Assembly: GCF_000429485.1 (NCBI RefSeq)
Contig: NZ_AUBY01000032.1
Location: forward strand, 1-35,399
Source of the DNA: Aliagarivorans marinus DSM 23064
Lineage (GTDB): Bacteria > Pseudomonadota > Gammaproteobacteria > Enterobacterales > Celerinatantimonadaceae
DNA length: 35,399 nucleotides
Direction of reading: 5' to 3'
Numbering within the stretch: the first letter of the stretch is position 1; each line of letters begins with the position of its first letter. Positions 18,006-28,728 of this stretch are shown one piece after another. The notes under the pieces are model-generated. The model was not told where the DNA came from, made no database searches, and worked only from the letters and a program-made list of their open reading frames with translations. The translations under genes and the position numbers were made by a program.

Positions 18006-18168
18006 TATACCAATCCACACAAGTAATTGCTCATTCTTGCTGGTTAAAATCATTGATGACAGCGTCAACGCTTTTGTAATTAGCCCACTAGTTACGGCAA
18101 GCTCTTCCTCGTCCTCAATGATTTTCCCTGCGCAATCTCTGATCACTTACTTATCCGGATTGGTATTA
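18006..18168. repeat. 163-bp imperfect palindromic intergenic repeat (REP/MITE-like)
   Basis: The ends are inverted copies: TATACCAATCC (18006-18016) and GGATTGGTATTA (18157-18168). Pairing goes on inward: AGTAA/TTACT, then AAAATCATTGA (18046-18056) with TCAATGATTTT (18115-18125), then GTAATTAG with CTAGTTAC near the centre (about 18077-18093). The whole unit could fold into one long hairpin. It lies between the trpS stop and the trpS terminator. No open frame is inside. ATACCAATC-ended palindromes of this kind are, as I recall, common in Shewanella/Vibrio-type genomes; only one copy is seen in this window. Confidence 0.65.
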
Positions 18169-18184
18169 GCTGCTTGTTAACGTA

Positions 18185-18215
18185 CAAACCCGGCTTTTGC
18201 CGGGTTTGTTGTTTG
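18185..18215 (+). terminator. Intrinsic terminator downstream of trpS
   Basis: CAAACCCGGC (18185-18194) and GCCGGGTTTG (18199-18208) make a perfect 10-bp stem over TTTT, followed by a T-rich stretch with interspersed G. It also faces the end of the minus-strand DUF3833 gene. Confidence 0.85.
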
Positions 18216-18245
18216 TTGGGGTTCGTTTCTTGAGGAGCGCTGCGG

Positions 18246-18845
18246 CTACAGGTTAATCGGTGGTGTTAGCGGCTGTTGCGCGGTGTGCATGCCTGCGCGT
18301 TGCCACACCTGCTGTGGAGCGTGGTCGCTCTTGTAGAAAAACAAGCTCACACTGCCCAAGTTCAGGCCCCATTTGCTCATCTTGGCCCGGTTGATTAACA
18401 CGTTGCCCGGCTGCAAGAACATCCAATCATCGAAGTTCACCTGCCAGGTGCGCCCATCCACCTCGAGGGCGAGCCGGTATTGCCAGCGCAGCGCATTGCC
18501 TGCTTGCTCGCCGTGGGCTTGGCCAATCACATCATCGGCAAAGCCGACATATTTACCATCGCCTAACAGCTTGATGTGCCAGACGCGCTGTTGCAGCTCG
18601 CCATCGTCGAACACAAAGCGCTCGTCGAGCACTAGCATATCGCCTTCTACTATCCCGGTAATGTCCACGGTAAAGCTGCGCTTAAGGTTGCCGAAACGGT
18701 CTTCAAACACCCCCCAGGCCTGGGTACGTCCCTCGAAGAAATCTTCCAACACCAGAACCGGAGAACTTTGGTCGAACTGATTGATCTTCATACTGTTGCA
18801 ACTCACTGTGCTTAGTAACACGATGCCAATTACCAGCCAACGCAT
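18246..18845 (-). CDS. DUF3833 family lipoprotein
   Basis: 199 residues with a lipoprotein signal (MRWLVIGIVLLSTVSC, Cys16). The body matches the DUF3833 pattern: LEDFFEGRTQAWGVFEDRFGNLKRSF, then DERFVFDDGELQQRVWHIK, a YVGFADDVIGQAHGEQAGNAL segment and DDWMFLQPGNVLINRAKMSKWG. It is probably a lipocalin-like periplasmic lipoprotein; function is not established. AGGG lies 6 bases before the ATG. Convergent with trpS and divergent from pabA. Confidence 0.85.
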   Translation of the reverse strand: MRWLVIGIVLLSTVSCNSMKINQFDQSSPVLVLEDFFEGRTQAWGVFEDRFGNLKRSFTVDITGIVEGDMLVLDERFVFDDGELQQRVWHIKLLGDGKYVGFADDVIGQAHGEQAGNALRWQYRLALEVDGRTWQVNFDDWMFLQPGNVLINRAKMSKWGLNLGSVSLFFYKSDHAPQQVWQRAGMHTAQQPLTPPINL

Positions 18846-18989
18846 GGTAAACCCTCACTTGATGTGCTTATTTGACTAACGCTGCGCTGGGGTAGGGCGA
18901 TCAATAGTGGCCTGACGGTGAGTAAATTTGCTTTGCGCTGCGTTTTCGATTCAAATATGCGGCCTGTTGGCTGTTGCTCCGGATACTGC

Positions 18990-19571
18990 ATGCTATTGAT
19001 GATCGACAATTACGATTCGTTTACCTACAACCTGTTCCAATACTTCGCGCAGTTGGGACACGAGGTTGCGGTTAAGCGTAACGATCAGATCAGCATTGAC
19101 GAGATCGAAGCCATGCAGCCCAGTGCCTTAGTGATCTCTCCGGGCCCTTGCACGCCCGATGATGCCGGGATCTCGCTGCAGGCCATCGACCATTTCTCCG
19201 GCAAGCTGCCGATCCTTGGCGTGTGTCTTGGCCATCAAGCCATCGCCCAACACTTTGGTGGCCGGGTCGTGCGGGCGCGCAAGGCGATGCATGGCAAGGT
19301 TACCGCCATTGCTCACAACAACCAGTCAGTATTTAGCGGCTTACGCCAGCCGCTCAAGGTGACCCGCTATCACTCTTTGGTGGTCGATAAAGCCAGCTTG
19401 CCCGAGTGTCTTAGCGTGACCGCCTGGACCGAGAATGAGCGAGGTGAGCCGGATGAAATCATGGGATTTCAGCATCAGCACTTACCCATCCACGGCGTGC
19501 AGTTTCACCCCGAGAGTATTTTGACCGAGCAAGGTCTGGAGCTGCTGGATAATTTCTTGAAAATCTGCTGA
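18990..19571 (+). CDS. pabA: Aminodeoxychorismate/anthranilate synthase glutaminase subunit
   Basis: 193 residues, a class I glutamine amidotransferase that feeds ammonia to PabB (folate) and possibly TrpE. The start [15 protein letters not shown] matches the family; an in-frame ATG 72 bases upstream would add an unrelated 24-residue tail. Catalytic Cys79 lies in GVCLGHQAI, and His173 and Glu175 in QFHPES complete the triad; the PGPC oxyanion region is at 51-54. TrpG and PabA cannot be told apart by the fold. Its place away from trpE and next to argD/crp, as in E. coli pabA-argD, favours pabA. Confidence 0.9.
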   Translation: MLLMIDNYDSFTYNLFQYFAQLGHEVAVKRNDQISIDEIEAMQPSALVISPGPCTPDDAGISLQAIDHFSGKLPILGVCLGHQAIAQHFGGRVVRARKAMHGKVTAIAHNNQSVFSGLRQPLKVTRYHSLVVDKASLPECLSVTAWTENERGEPDEIMGFQHQHLPIHGVQFHPESILTEQGLELLDNFLKIC

Positions 19572-19602
19572 AAAAGCGCGTCGATTCCACGATAAAATCG
19601 CT

Positions 19603-19639
19603 TGAAAAAATATTCTCTTTGTTAGCATAATTACTCACT
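19603..19639 (+). promoter_or_regulatory. Promoter overlapped by tandem ARG-box-like operators
   Basis: TTGAAA (19603-19608), a 17-base spacer and CATAAT (19626-19631) form a strong sigma-70-type promoter. Two sites match the ARG-box core TGAATAATTATTCA at 11 of 14 positions each: TGAAAAAATATTCT (19604-19617) and AGCATAATTACTCA (19624-19637), 20 bases apart, the usual face-of-helix spacing for an ArgR hexamer. They cover the -35 and -10 respectively, the layout expected for repression by arginine-bound ArgR. A transcript from here would have a leader of about 210 bases before argD. Confidence 0.65.
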
Positions 19640-19777
19640 GCTTGCTGTGCTTCCTGCTTGAATCAAGGAGTTTAGCCTGCGGAATTATGCACTGAGGTGA
19701 ATGCTCTAACCTGAAATTTTCTACCGGAATAGCTTGAGATCTCGACAATTTAACGTAATTCTTAGGCAATCTTTTAG

Positions 19778-21064
<1,287 letters not shown>

Positions 21065-21108
21065 GGCCGCAACATCCATAACACTTACTGGATAAGGAGT
21101 TCCTGTAG

Positions 21109-23680
<2,572 letters not shown>

Positions 23681-23712
23681 AAGTTAGTACCAGACAGTGG
23701 CAAGGAGGCTAC

Positions 23713-24510
23713 ATGACACCGCAACTGCTATTTGAACGCCTTTGGCAGCAATACCTCAGTGTCACCCCCAGCGCGGAGGCGATTCATCAGCTGCTTGGCC
23801 AAGGGGAGGCGATCATCAACGATCATATTGCCCTGCGCAGCTACAACCTCCCCGGGCAGGGCATCGCAGCCTTCGCCCAGCATTTGCTGGCGCTCGGTTA
23901 TCGCGAGGGTGGCAGCTACCACTTCGCCAACAAGCATCTGGATGCACGTCACTACGAGCATGACGATGAGCGCCTGCCCAAGGTGTTTATCAGCGAGCTG
24001 CAGGTGGAGAGCCTGTCAGAGTCCGCCCAGCAGCTGGTTCGCGGATTAGCCGGGCAAGTCAGTGGTGAGCTCTATCAGCAGCCTTCGGTGCTGTTCTCAG
24101 GGCGGCCTTGGCAGCTTAGTTACGCTGAGTATCAGAGCTTGCTGAGCGAGAGCGAATACGCCGCTTGGCTGGCCGCCTTTGGCTATCGCGCCAACCACTT
24201 CACCGTATCGGTCAATCACCTGAGTGGCTTCGATAGCTTAGAGCAGGTGAATCAGGTGCTGCGTGATGCGGGTTTTACGCTTAACCGCGTAGGGGGCGAG
24301 ATCAAGGGATCGCCGGCGGTATTGTTGGAGCAGAGTGCCACGCTGGCAGACAAGGTGGAGGTGAGCTTTAGCGACGGCAGCTATACCATCCCCGCCTGTT
24401 TTTACGAGTTTGCCCGGCGCTACCCAGCGACTGACGGCAAGCTCTATCAAGGCTTTGTGGAAGCCTCGGCGGATAAGATCTTCTCCAGTACCGATACCTC
24501 CCAGCAATAA
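23713..24510 (+). CDS. DUF1338 family protein (HglS-like non-heme iron enzyme)
   Basis: 265 residues. DUF1338 proteins include HglS of Pseudomonas putida, a 2-oxoadipate dioxygenase/decarboxylase forming D-2-hydroxyglutarate in lysine breakdown. The expected metal ligands are seen: His38 (NDHIALRSYN), His162 (YRANHFTVSVNHL) and Glu232 (CFYEFARRY). The length suits the short branch of the family. AAGGAGG is 5 bases before the ATG. It follows astD and ends at a terminator, so it is likely the last gene of the argD-astA-astD transcript. The real substrate is unknown; a 2-oxo acid linked to amino-acid breakdown is the inference from family and neighbours. Confidence 0.85.
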   Translation: MTPQLLFERLWQQYLSVTPSAEAIHQLLGQGEAIINDHIALRSYNLPGQGIAAFAQHLLALGYREGGSYHFANKHLDARHYEHDDERLPKVFISELQVESLSESAQQLVRGLAGQVSGELYQQPSVLFSGRPWQLSYAEYQSLLSESEYAAWLAAFGYRANHFTVSVNHLSGFDSLEQVNQVLRDAGFTLNRVGGEIKGSPAVLLEQSATLADKVEVSFSDGSYTIPACFYEFARRYPATDGKLYQGFVEASADKIFSSTDTSQQ

Positions 24511-24530
24511 GGACGGGTCACACAGATACA

Positions 24531-24555
24531 AAAAAGGCCGCTTGCGCGGCCTTTT
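24531..24555. terminator. Bidirectional terminator between the DUF1338 gene and crp
   Basis: An A5 run and GGCCGC (24536-24541), a TTGC loop, GCGGCC (24546-24551) and TTTT. It serves both convergent genes. Confidence 0.88.
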
Positions 24556-24571
24556 GTCGTTACGGTCAGCC

Positions 24572-25210
24572 CTAGCGGGTGCCGTAAACTACGATGGTCT
24601 TACCATGAGCGGTAATCAAACCTTGCTCTTCCAGCATCTTCAGAATGCGGCCCACGGTTTCGCGTGAACAGCCAACGATCTGGCCAATCTCTTGGCGGGT
24701 GATCTTGATCTGCATGCCATCTGGGTGAGTCATTGCATCGGGTTGCTTGGCGAGGTTCAGCAGCGTCTGTGCGATGCGACCGGTTACGTCCAAGAAGGCC
24801 AAGTCGCCTACTTTTTGGCTGGTAACCTGCAAGCGCATGGCCATCTGACCGGATAAGCGCATCAGGATCTCAGGGTTAACCTGAATCAGCTGACGGAACT
24901 TTTTGTATGAAATCTCAGCCACTTCGCATGGGCTCTTGGCGCGGATCCAAGCGGTGCGGATGGGGTTTTCAGTGTCTTCAAACAGACCCAGTTCACCCAT
25001 AAAGTCGCCCTGATTCAGGTAAGACAGGATCATCTCCTTGCCTTCCTCATCTTTGATCAGTACCGCAACAGAACCTTTAACGATGTAGTACAAGGTCTCG
25101 GCTTTTTCGCCGGCGTGGATCAGGGTGCTCTTTGATGGGTATTTATGAATGTGACAGTGCGAAAGGAACCATTCCATCACTGGATCAGCTTGGGGTTTGC
25201 CAATTACCAT
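24572..25210 (-). CDS. crp: cAMP receptor protein (catabolite activator)
   Basis: 212 residues, very close to E. coli CRP along the whole length. The N-terminal cAMP-binding beta roll contains GELGLFED followed by IRTAW (Thr for the E. coli Ser that touches the cAMP phosphate, a change seen in Vibrio-type CRP). The dimerization helix is [20 protein letters not shown]. The HTH recognition helix [13 protein letters not shown] is unchanged, so the TGTGA-N6-TCACA target should be too. A two-residue insertion lies in the loop after LFED. GAGGAT is upstream of the ATG. Divergent from yhfA, as in E. coli. Confidence 0.98.
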   Translation of the reverse strand: MVIGKPQADPVMEWFLSHCHIHKYPSKSTLIHAGEKAETLYYIVKGSVAVLIKDEEGKEMILSYLNQGDFMGELGLFEDTENPIRTAWIRAKSPCEVAEISYKKFRQLIQVNPEILMRLSGQMAMRLQVTSQKVGDLAFLDVTGRIAQTLLNLAKQPDAMTHPDGMQIKITRQEIGQIVGCSRETVGRILKMLEEQGLITAHGKTIVVYGTR

Positions 25211-25298
25211 AAAGTAAATATCCTCAGTCTTTTTAACGACTTACTACTTCGTTGAGCAGCAAGCATTTTTATTGTTATGGTCATCCATTACTTGCCCT

Positions 25299-25327
25299 AG
25301 CATATTAGGCTTAAGTGCTCCCTGCAA
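25299..25327 (-). promoter_or_regulatory. Probable crp promoter
   Basis: On the minus strand TTGCAG (25327-25322), a 17-base spacer and TATGCT (25304-25299), about 90 bases upstream of the crp start. No CRP palindrome near consensus is visible beside it. Confidence 0.5.
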
Positions 25328-25419
25328 GGCTTTCTCATCAGCAGCATACTTTATGCACTGGTAACGGAGATTGACCTAGATTAAGCTGTGCCGATTTTCA
25401 TTTAGTCGGAGATATGTCG

Positions 25420-25821
25420 ATGCAAGCCCGTGTGACCTGGTCGAATAAACTGCAGTTTGTTGGCCATAGCCAATCTGGCCACGAAATTATTATGGACGGT
25501 GAAGGCCAGAAAGGGCCGAGCCCGATGGAATATGTACTGATGGCCGCTGGTGGTTGTAGCTCGGTGGATGTGGTCAGCATTTTGGAGAAGGCGCGTCAGC
25601 TGGTTACCGGTTGTCAGGTTGAGCTGCAATCTGAGCGCGCAGAGAGTGCCCCTCGGGTGTTCACTAAGATTAACCTGCACTTTACCGTGACCGGTACTGA
25701 TCTCAGCGAGAAGCACGTTGCTCGTGCGGTAAGCCTGAGCATGGATAAGTACTGCTCGGTGTCGCTGATGCTGGAGAAGCACTGCGAGATCACCCACAGC
25801 TATGAGATTCAAGTAGCCTAA
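25420..25821 (+). CDS. yhfA: YhfA, OsmC-family protein
   Basis: 133 residues, close to E. coli YhfA, which also lies divergent from crp. OsmC-fold proteins reduce organic hydroperoxides with two cysteines; both are here, Cys46 (MAAGGCSSVDVV) and Cys112 (DKYCSVSLML), with the conserved GPSPMEYVLMAAGG stretch. The role of YhfA itself is not settled. ATG 25420 is chosen because GGAG lies 8 bases upstream and homologs begin MQARV; the ATG two codons earlier would be only 2 bases from it. Confidence 0.93.
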   Translation: MQARVTWSNKLQFVGHSQSGHEIIMDGEGQKGPSPMEYVLMAAGGCSSVDVVSILEKARQLVTGCQVELQSERAESAPRVFTKINLHFTVTGTDLSEKHVARAVSLSMDKYCSVSLMLEKHCEITHSYEIQVA

Positions 25822-25851
25822 GGTGATAGATAAAGTGGGCAGGCGCTGGCC

Positions 25852-26721
25852 CTAGCGGATTTTTCCGGTTTCCATGAGCTGTTGAATCATCGGCGATAGG
25901 ATCAGCTCCATCGCGAAGCCCATCTTCCCGCCCGGTACCACGATGGTATTGCGGCGGGACATATACGCCCCATCAATCATCGACAGCAAGAATGGAAAGT
26001 CGATGTTCTTAATCCCCCGAAAACGGATCACCAACATACTCTCATCCAGGCTGGGAATGGTCTTGGCGCTGAAGGGGTTGGAGGTATCCACCGTGGGCAC
26101 CCGCTGAAAGTTGATATGGGTGCGGGAGAACTGCGGGGTGATGTAGTTGATGTAATCGTCCATCGAGCGGACGATAGACTCTTGCACCGCCTCGCGGGAG
26201 TGGCCGCGTTCAGTGGTATCGCGCACCAGCTTTTGGATCCACTCCAAGTTAACGATGGGCACCATGCCTATCAAAAAGTCGACTTTCGAGGCGACGTTCT
26301 TTTCATCCCAGACCACCCCGCCATGTAGGCCCTCATAGAACAGCACATCGGTATCGCTGGGCAGATCTTGCCAAGGGGTAAAGGTGCCCGGCATTTGGTT
26401 GTAGGGCACGGCTTCATCGAAGGTGTGCAGGTAGCGCCGATACTGGCCGGTCCCGTCCTCGCCATATTGCTTAAAGAACTCATACAGCAAATCAAAATCG
26501 TTGGCTTCCGGGCCAAAGTAGCTGATGTGTTTGCCATGCTCGCGCGCTTTGCGAATAGCCACATCCATCTCCGGGCGGGTGTAGCGATGGAAGCTGTCGC
26601 CTTCAATAAATGCGGCGTTCAGCTTGTGCTGCCGGAACAGGTGGGCAAACACTTCGCTGGTGGTGGAAGTGCCCGCGCCAGAGGAACCGGTGATCGCAAT
26701 AATGGGATGTTTAGCTGACAT
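25852..26721 (-). CDS. prkB: Phosphoribulokinase-like protein PrkB
   Basis: 289 residues, the same length as E. coli PrkB. The P-loop ITGSSGAGTST is at the N-terminus; FIEGDSFHRYTRPEMD and ISYFGPEANDFDLL follow, and VLFYEGLHGGVVWDE is the Walker-B-like segment. It resembles phosphoribulokinase, but no RuBisCO pathway is evident and the in vivo substrate is not known. The ATG at 26721 has AGGT 7 bases upstream; a longer in-frame start would add 18 residues. In E. coli prkB is next to yheU; here an AT-rich gene separates them. Confidence 0.93.
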   Translation of the reverse strand: MSAKHPIIAITGSSGAGTSTTSEVFAHLFRQHKLNAAFIEGDSFHRYTRPEMDVAIRKAREHGKHISYFGPEANDFDLLYEFFKQYGEDGTGQYRRYLHTFDEAVPYNQMPGTFTPWQDLPSDTDVLFYEGLHGGVVWDEKNVASKVDFLIGMVPIVNLEWIQKLVRDTTERGHSREAVQESIVRSMDDYINYITPQFSRTHINFQRVPTVDTSNPFSAKTIPSLDESMLVIRFRGIKNIDFPFLLSMIDGAYMSRRNTIVVPGGKMGFAMELILSPMIQQLMETGKIR

Positions 26722-26833
26722 ATACAGTACCTGACCTGTTGTTTTACTTAGAGCACTAAAAGTAGTTTGCAGCAATTCGAGCTTGCCTTCTATGCTTTCT
26801 ACCTCTGCTAGAAAAGATAGTTAAAAATGGCAC

Positions 26834-28279
26834 CTAAGATATTGTGAAAGATGAACCAAGGGCTGATTGCAAGGCTTTACCAACATCAATCGTGACTTCT
26901 CTGATATTGTCTATCTCATATTGAGGTAGTTTAACTATTCTGCCCCCCAAACTGGTATTGCTCATGAACGATTTCCTGTCTATGTTTTCTTCATTTTTTC
27001 GAGGGGGAGCTATTGGTGTCCCTGATACTCTGGAAAATGCCTTTGAAAAAACCACAGAGCTTGGGGTGATGATTAGATAGCTTCTAATGTCGTAAACGTA
27101 CTCTTCATCTACGAGGTTAGAGGTTATAAAAGGTTGGTAAACATAACCTTCTGTGTCTTTGACAATGGCTTCTGCTTTTCTTATTGCATCATCTGGTGAG
27201 TTTGCTTTTATGAAATGAACGTTCTCGCCTTTGTCTTCAGATGGCTCTTTTATTACTATGTTTGGAAGGGAATTGGAAGTTTTATTAAACCAGTCTTCCT
27301 GAGGGGTGCTGCTCATAGGGGCAACGCTATATTTGTAGTTTTTGTTATTTTTCTTTTCTTCTAGAAGAATACTTAGGAAGGAGTGTTTGTTATTCAACAG
27401 AAAGCTCTGCCCGGCTTCATGCTCTCTCATGTCAAATGAAATTGAATTTTTAGATTGTGTTCTTTTTGATGGGTATTTCTGTGAGTTGATAGATAAGTTT
27501 CTTCTGGGGTCTTCGAATATGTTCAAAGATATGTTTTTCTCATCGCATTTTTGTTGCATTTCTTCCAAAAACCATGAGTCTACAGACGTTAGCCAAGGCA
27601 TAAATATATCTATGTTACAGAATTCTCCTGACTCCAAGATTTCAGAGATTCCTTCTGCAATAGGCTCTTTCAAGAACGCAACTTTTCTATCTGAGAGAAT
27701 CGCTGGGCTTACATTACACTCTATAACATAAAAATCACCATTGCTGTTTATTATATCAATTCCGAGTATGTAACCTGATTCAGAGTTCCCGTACTCCCAA
27801 AAGCTATCTATCGCTTTGTTCGTGGCTATGCCTTTACAAAAAGGGGACTGTAAAATCAGAGGGTTGAATTTTATTACTTGTAACAAATCCTCAAACCTCA
27901 TAAATGGAGTATGAAACCTTATGATTCGAAGTGCTTTTCTCTTGTTTTGGTTTAATTTTCTTATGCTTCCCCAAATGTGAGGGGCGATTTTTGAAGAAAT
28001 CTTTTTACCAAGTAGTTTGTTGCAGACCTTTAGAGCTGTTGAGAGTTCAGGGGTGAACCTTTCCCATTTAGAGTTATGGTGTGACTCAAGGTAAAGCATG
28101 TCTTTTAAGTATTCTTGGCTTGCCGTTGGTAGTTTGTCGAAAAAGGAAGGTGTTAGATTCTCCAATTCTTGTATGATGTTTTTTTTGTCACTGGAAGCTA
28201 GCTTAACTTGTTTTCTAAGTTTCTTGGGAATAGCTCCGCTTTGATTGATTTGTTCGAGTAATAAGGTTGTTATTTCCAT
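26834..28279 (-). CDS. Putative circularly permuted ATP-grasp ligase (accessory gene)
   Basis: 481 residues; I do not recognise a named homolog. Motifs of the ATP-grasp ligase fold are visible but in permuted order. The metal-binding end of the fold comes first: GYILGIDII...GDFYVIECNVSP with Asp175, Glu187 and Asn189. The ATP-binding part comes later: nNKHSFLSILLEE (297-308), NIVIKEPSEDKGENV with Lys344, YVYQPFI (Gln382), VYDIRSYLII (Asp397, Arg399), KAFSRVSG (Arg417), and SNTSLGGRIV (Asn441). The protein stops at ALGSSFTIS, just where an ordinary ATP-grasp would run into its D...E-x-N strand. That order matches circularly permuted families such as those related to glutathionylspermidine synthetase. 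The first 100 residues are helical and unrelated. The DNA is AT-rich (25 and 17 G+C in two 60-base samples), unlike its neighbours. GAGG lies 8 bases before the ATG. Likely product: an amide/peptide bond or related acyl-phosphate-derived ligation; the substrate is unknown. Confidence 0.6.
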   Translation of the reverse strand: MEITTLLLEQINQSGAIPKKLRKQVKLASSDKKNIIQELENLTPSFFDKLPTASQEYLKDMLYLESHHNSKWERFTPELSTALKVCNKLLGKKISSKIAPHIWGSIRKLNQNKRKALRIIRFHTPFMRFEDLLQVIKFNPLILQSPFCKGIATNKAIDSFWEYGNSESGYILGIDIINSNGDFYVIECNVSPAILSDRKVAFLKEPIAEGISEILESGEFCNIDIFMPWLTSVDSWFLEEMQQKCDEKNISLNIFEDPRRNLSINSQKYPSKRTQSKNSISFDMREHEAGQSFLLNNKHSFLSILLEEKKNNKNYKYSVAPMSSTPQEDWFNKTSNSLPNIVIKEPSEDKGENVHFIKANSPDDAIRKAEAIVKDTEGYVYQPFITSNLVDEEYVYDIRSYLIITPSSVVFSKAFSRVSGTPIAPPRKNEENIDRKSFMSNTSLGGRIVKLPQYEIDNIREVTIDVGKALQSALGSSFTIS

Positions 28280-28354
28280 ATGAAACCTCTATTAAAGTAG
28301 ATATGCTTGTCGGCTGTGTCTCATCTTCCTTGATTATACTGCCATCTGAGTGCA

Positions 28355-28383
28355 ACTTTATGAGTTATACTCTACTTTGACAA
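28355..28383 (-). promoter_or_regulatory. Candidate promoter of the ATP-grasp gene with operator-like palindrome
   Basis: On the minus strand TTGTCA (28383-28378), a 17-base spacer, TAAAGT (28360-28355). The spacer holds the palindrome GAGTATAACTC (28362-28372), well placed for a repressor. A second -10-like TATAAT lies on the same strand at about 28334-28339, without a good -35. Confidence 0.45.
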
Positions 28384-28419
28384 TATTTCAAAATAGAAAT
28401 TTCAAGATGTTTTTCAGTG

Positions 28420-28719
28420 TTAAAGCTTTGATTTTGCTTGCATCAGTAAATTCACTTTATCACTCGAACTACCCTCCCCGCCTTGGTTAAGTCTTTGGGC
28501 TTCGGCAAAGCGGCTTTTCTCCATCAGGTTGACGCTTTCATGCAACTCTGAGTAGACGATCAGCACCTCATCATTGGTGATCTGTCGCTTGACCGCCAAG
28601 CGCTTTTCTTCCAGCGAGACTTCTTGCTCGCCGTAGTCGGTGCCCTCACGTAGCACGAAGCTGTCGATCAGGTTATTCAAGGTCTCTTCGGGGAGCTGTT
28701 GCCAGGGGATAATCAGCAT
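28420..28719 (-). CDS. yheU: YheU family protein
   Basis: 99 residues against 72 in E. coli. The first 70 match YheU well: [64 protein letters not shown] Ser/Gly/Lys-rich tail of about 25 residues is extra and runs to the edge of the AT-rich islet. Function unknown. It lies 9 bases after yheT, so the pair is cotranscribed, as in E. coli. Confidence 0.9.
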   Translation of the reverse strand: MLIIPWQQLPEETLNNLIDSFVLREGTDYGEQEVSLEEKRLAVKRQITNDEVLIVYSELHESVNLMEKSRFAEAQRLNQGGEGSSSDKVNLLMQAKSKL

Positions 28720-28728
28720 GATCTTTCT

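Noticed and set aside
25371-25384. FNR/CRP-like site TTGAC-CTAG-ATTAA upstream of yhfA
   Set aside because: Both half-sites deviate from TTGAT/ATCAA and the distance to a promoter is unknown; not enough to call.
28334-28339. TATAAT upstream of the ATP-grasp gene as the main promoter
   Set aside because: No acceptable -35 lies 16-18 bases upstream and no TGn extension is present; kept only as an alternative.
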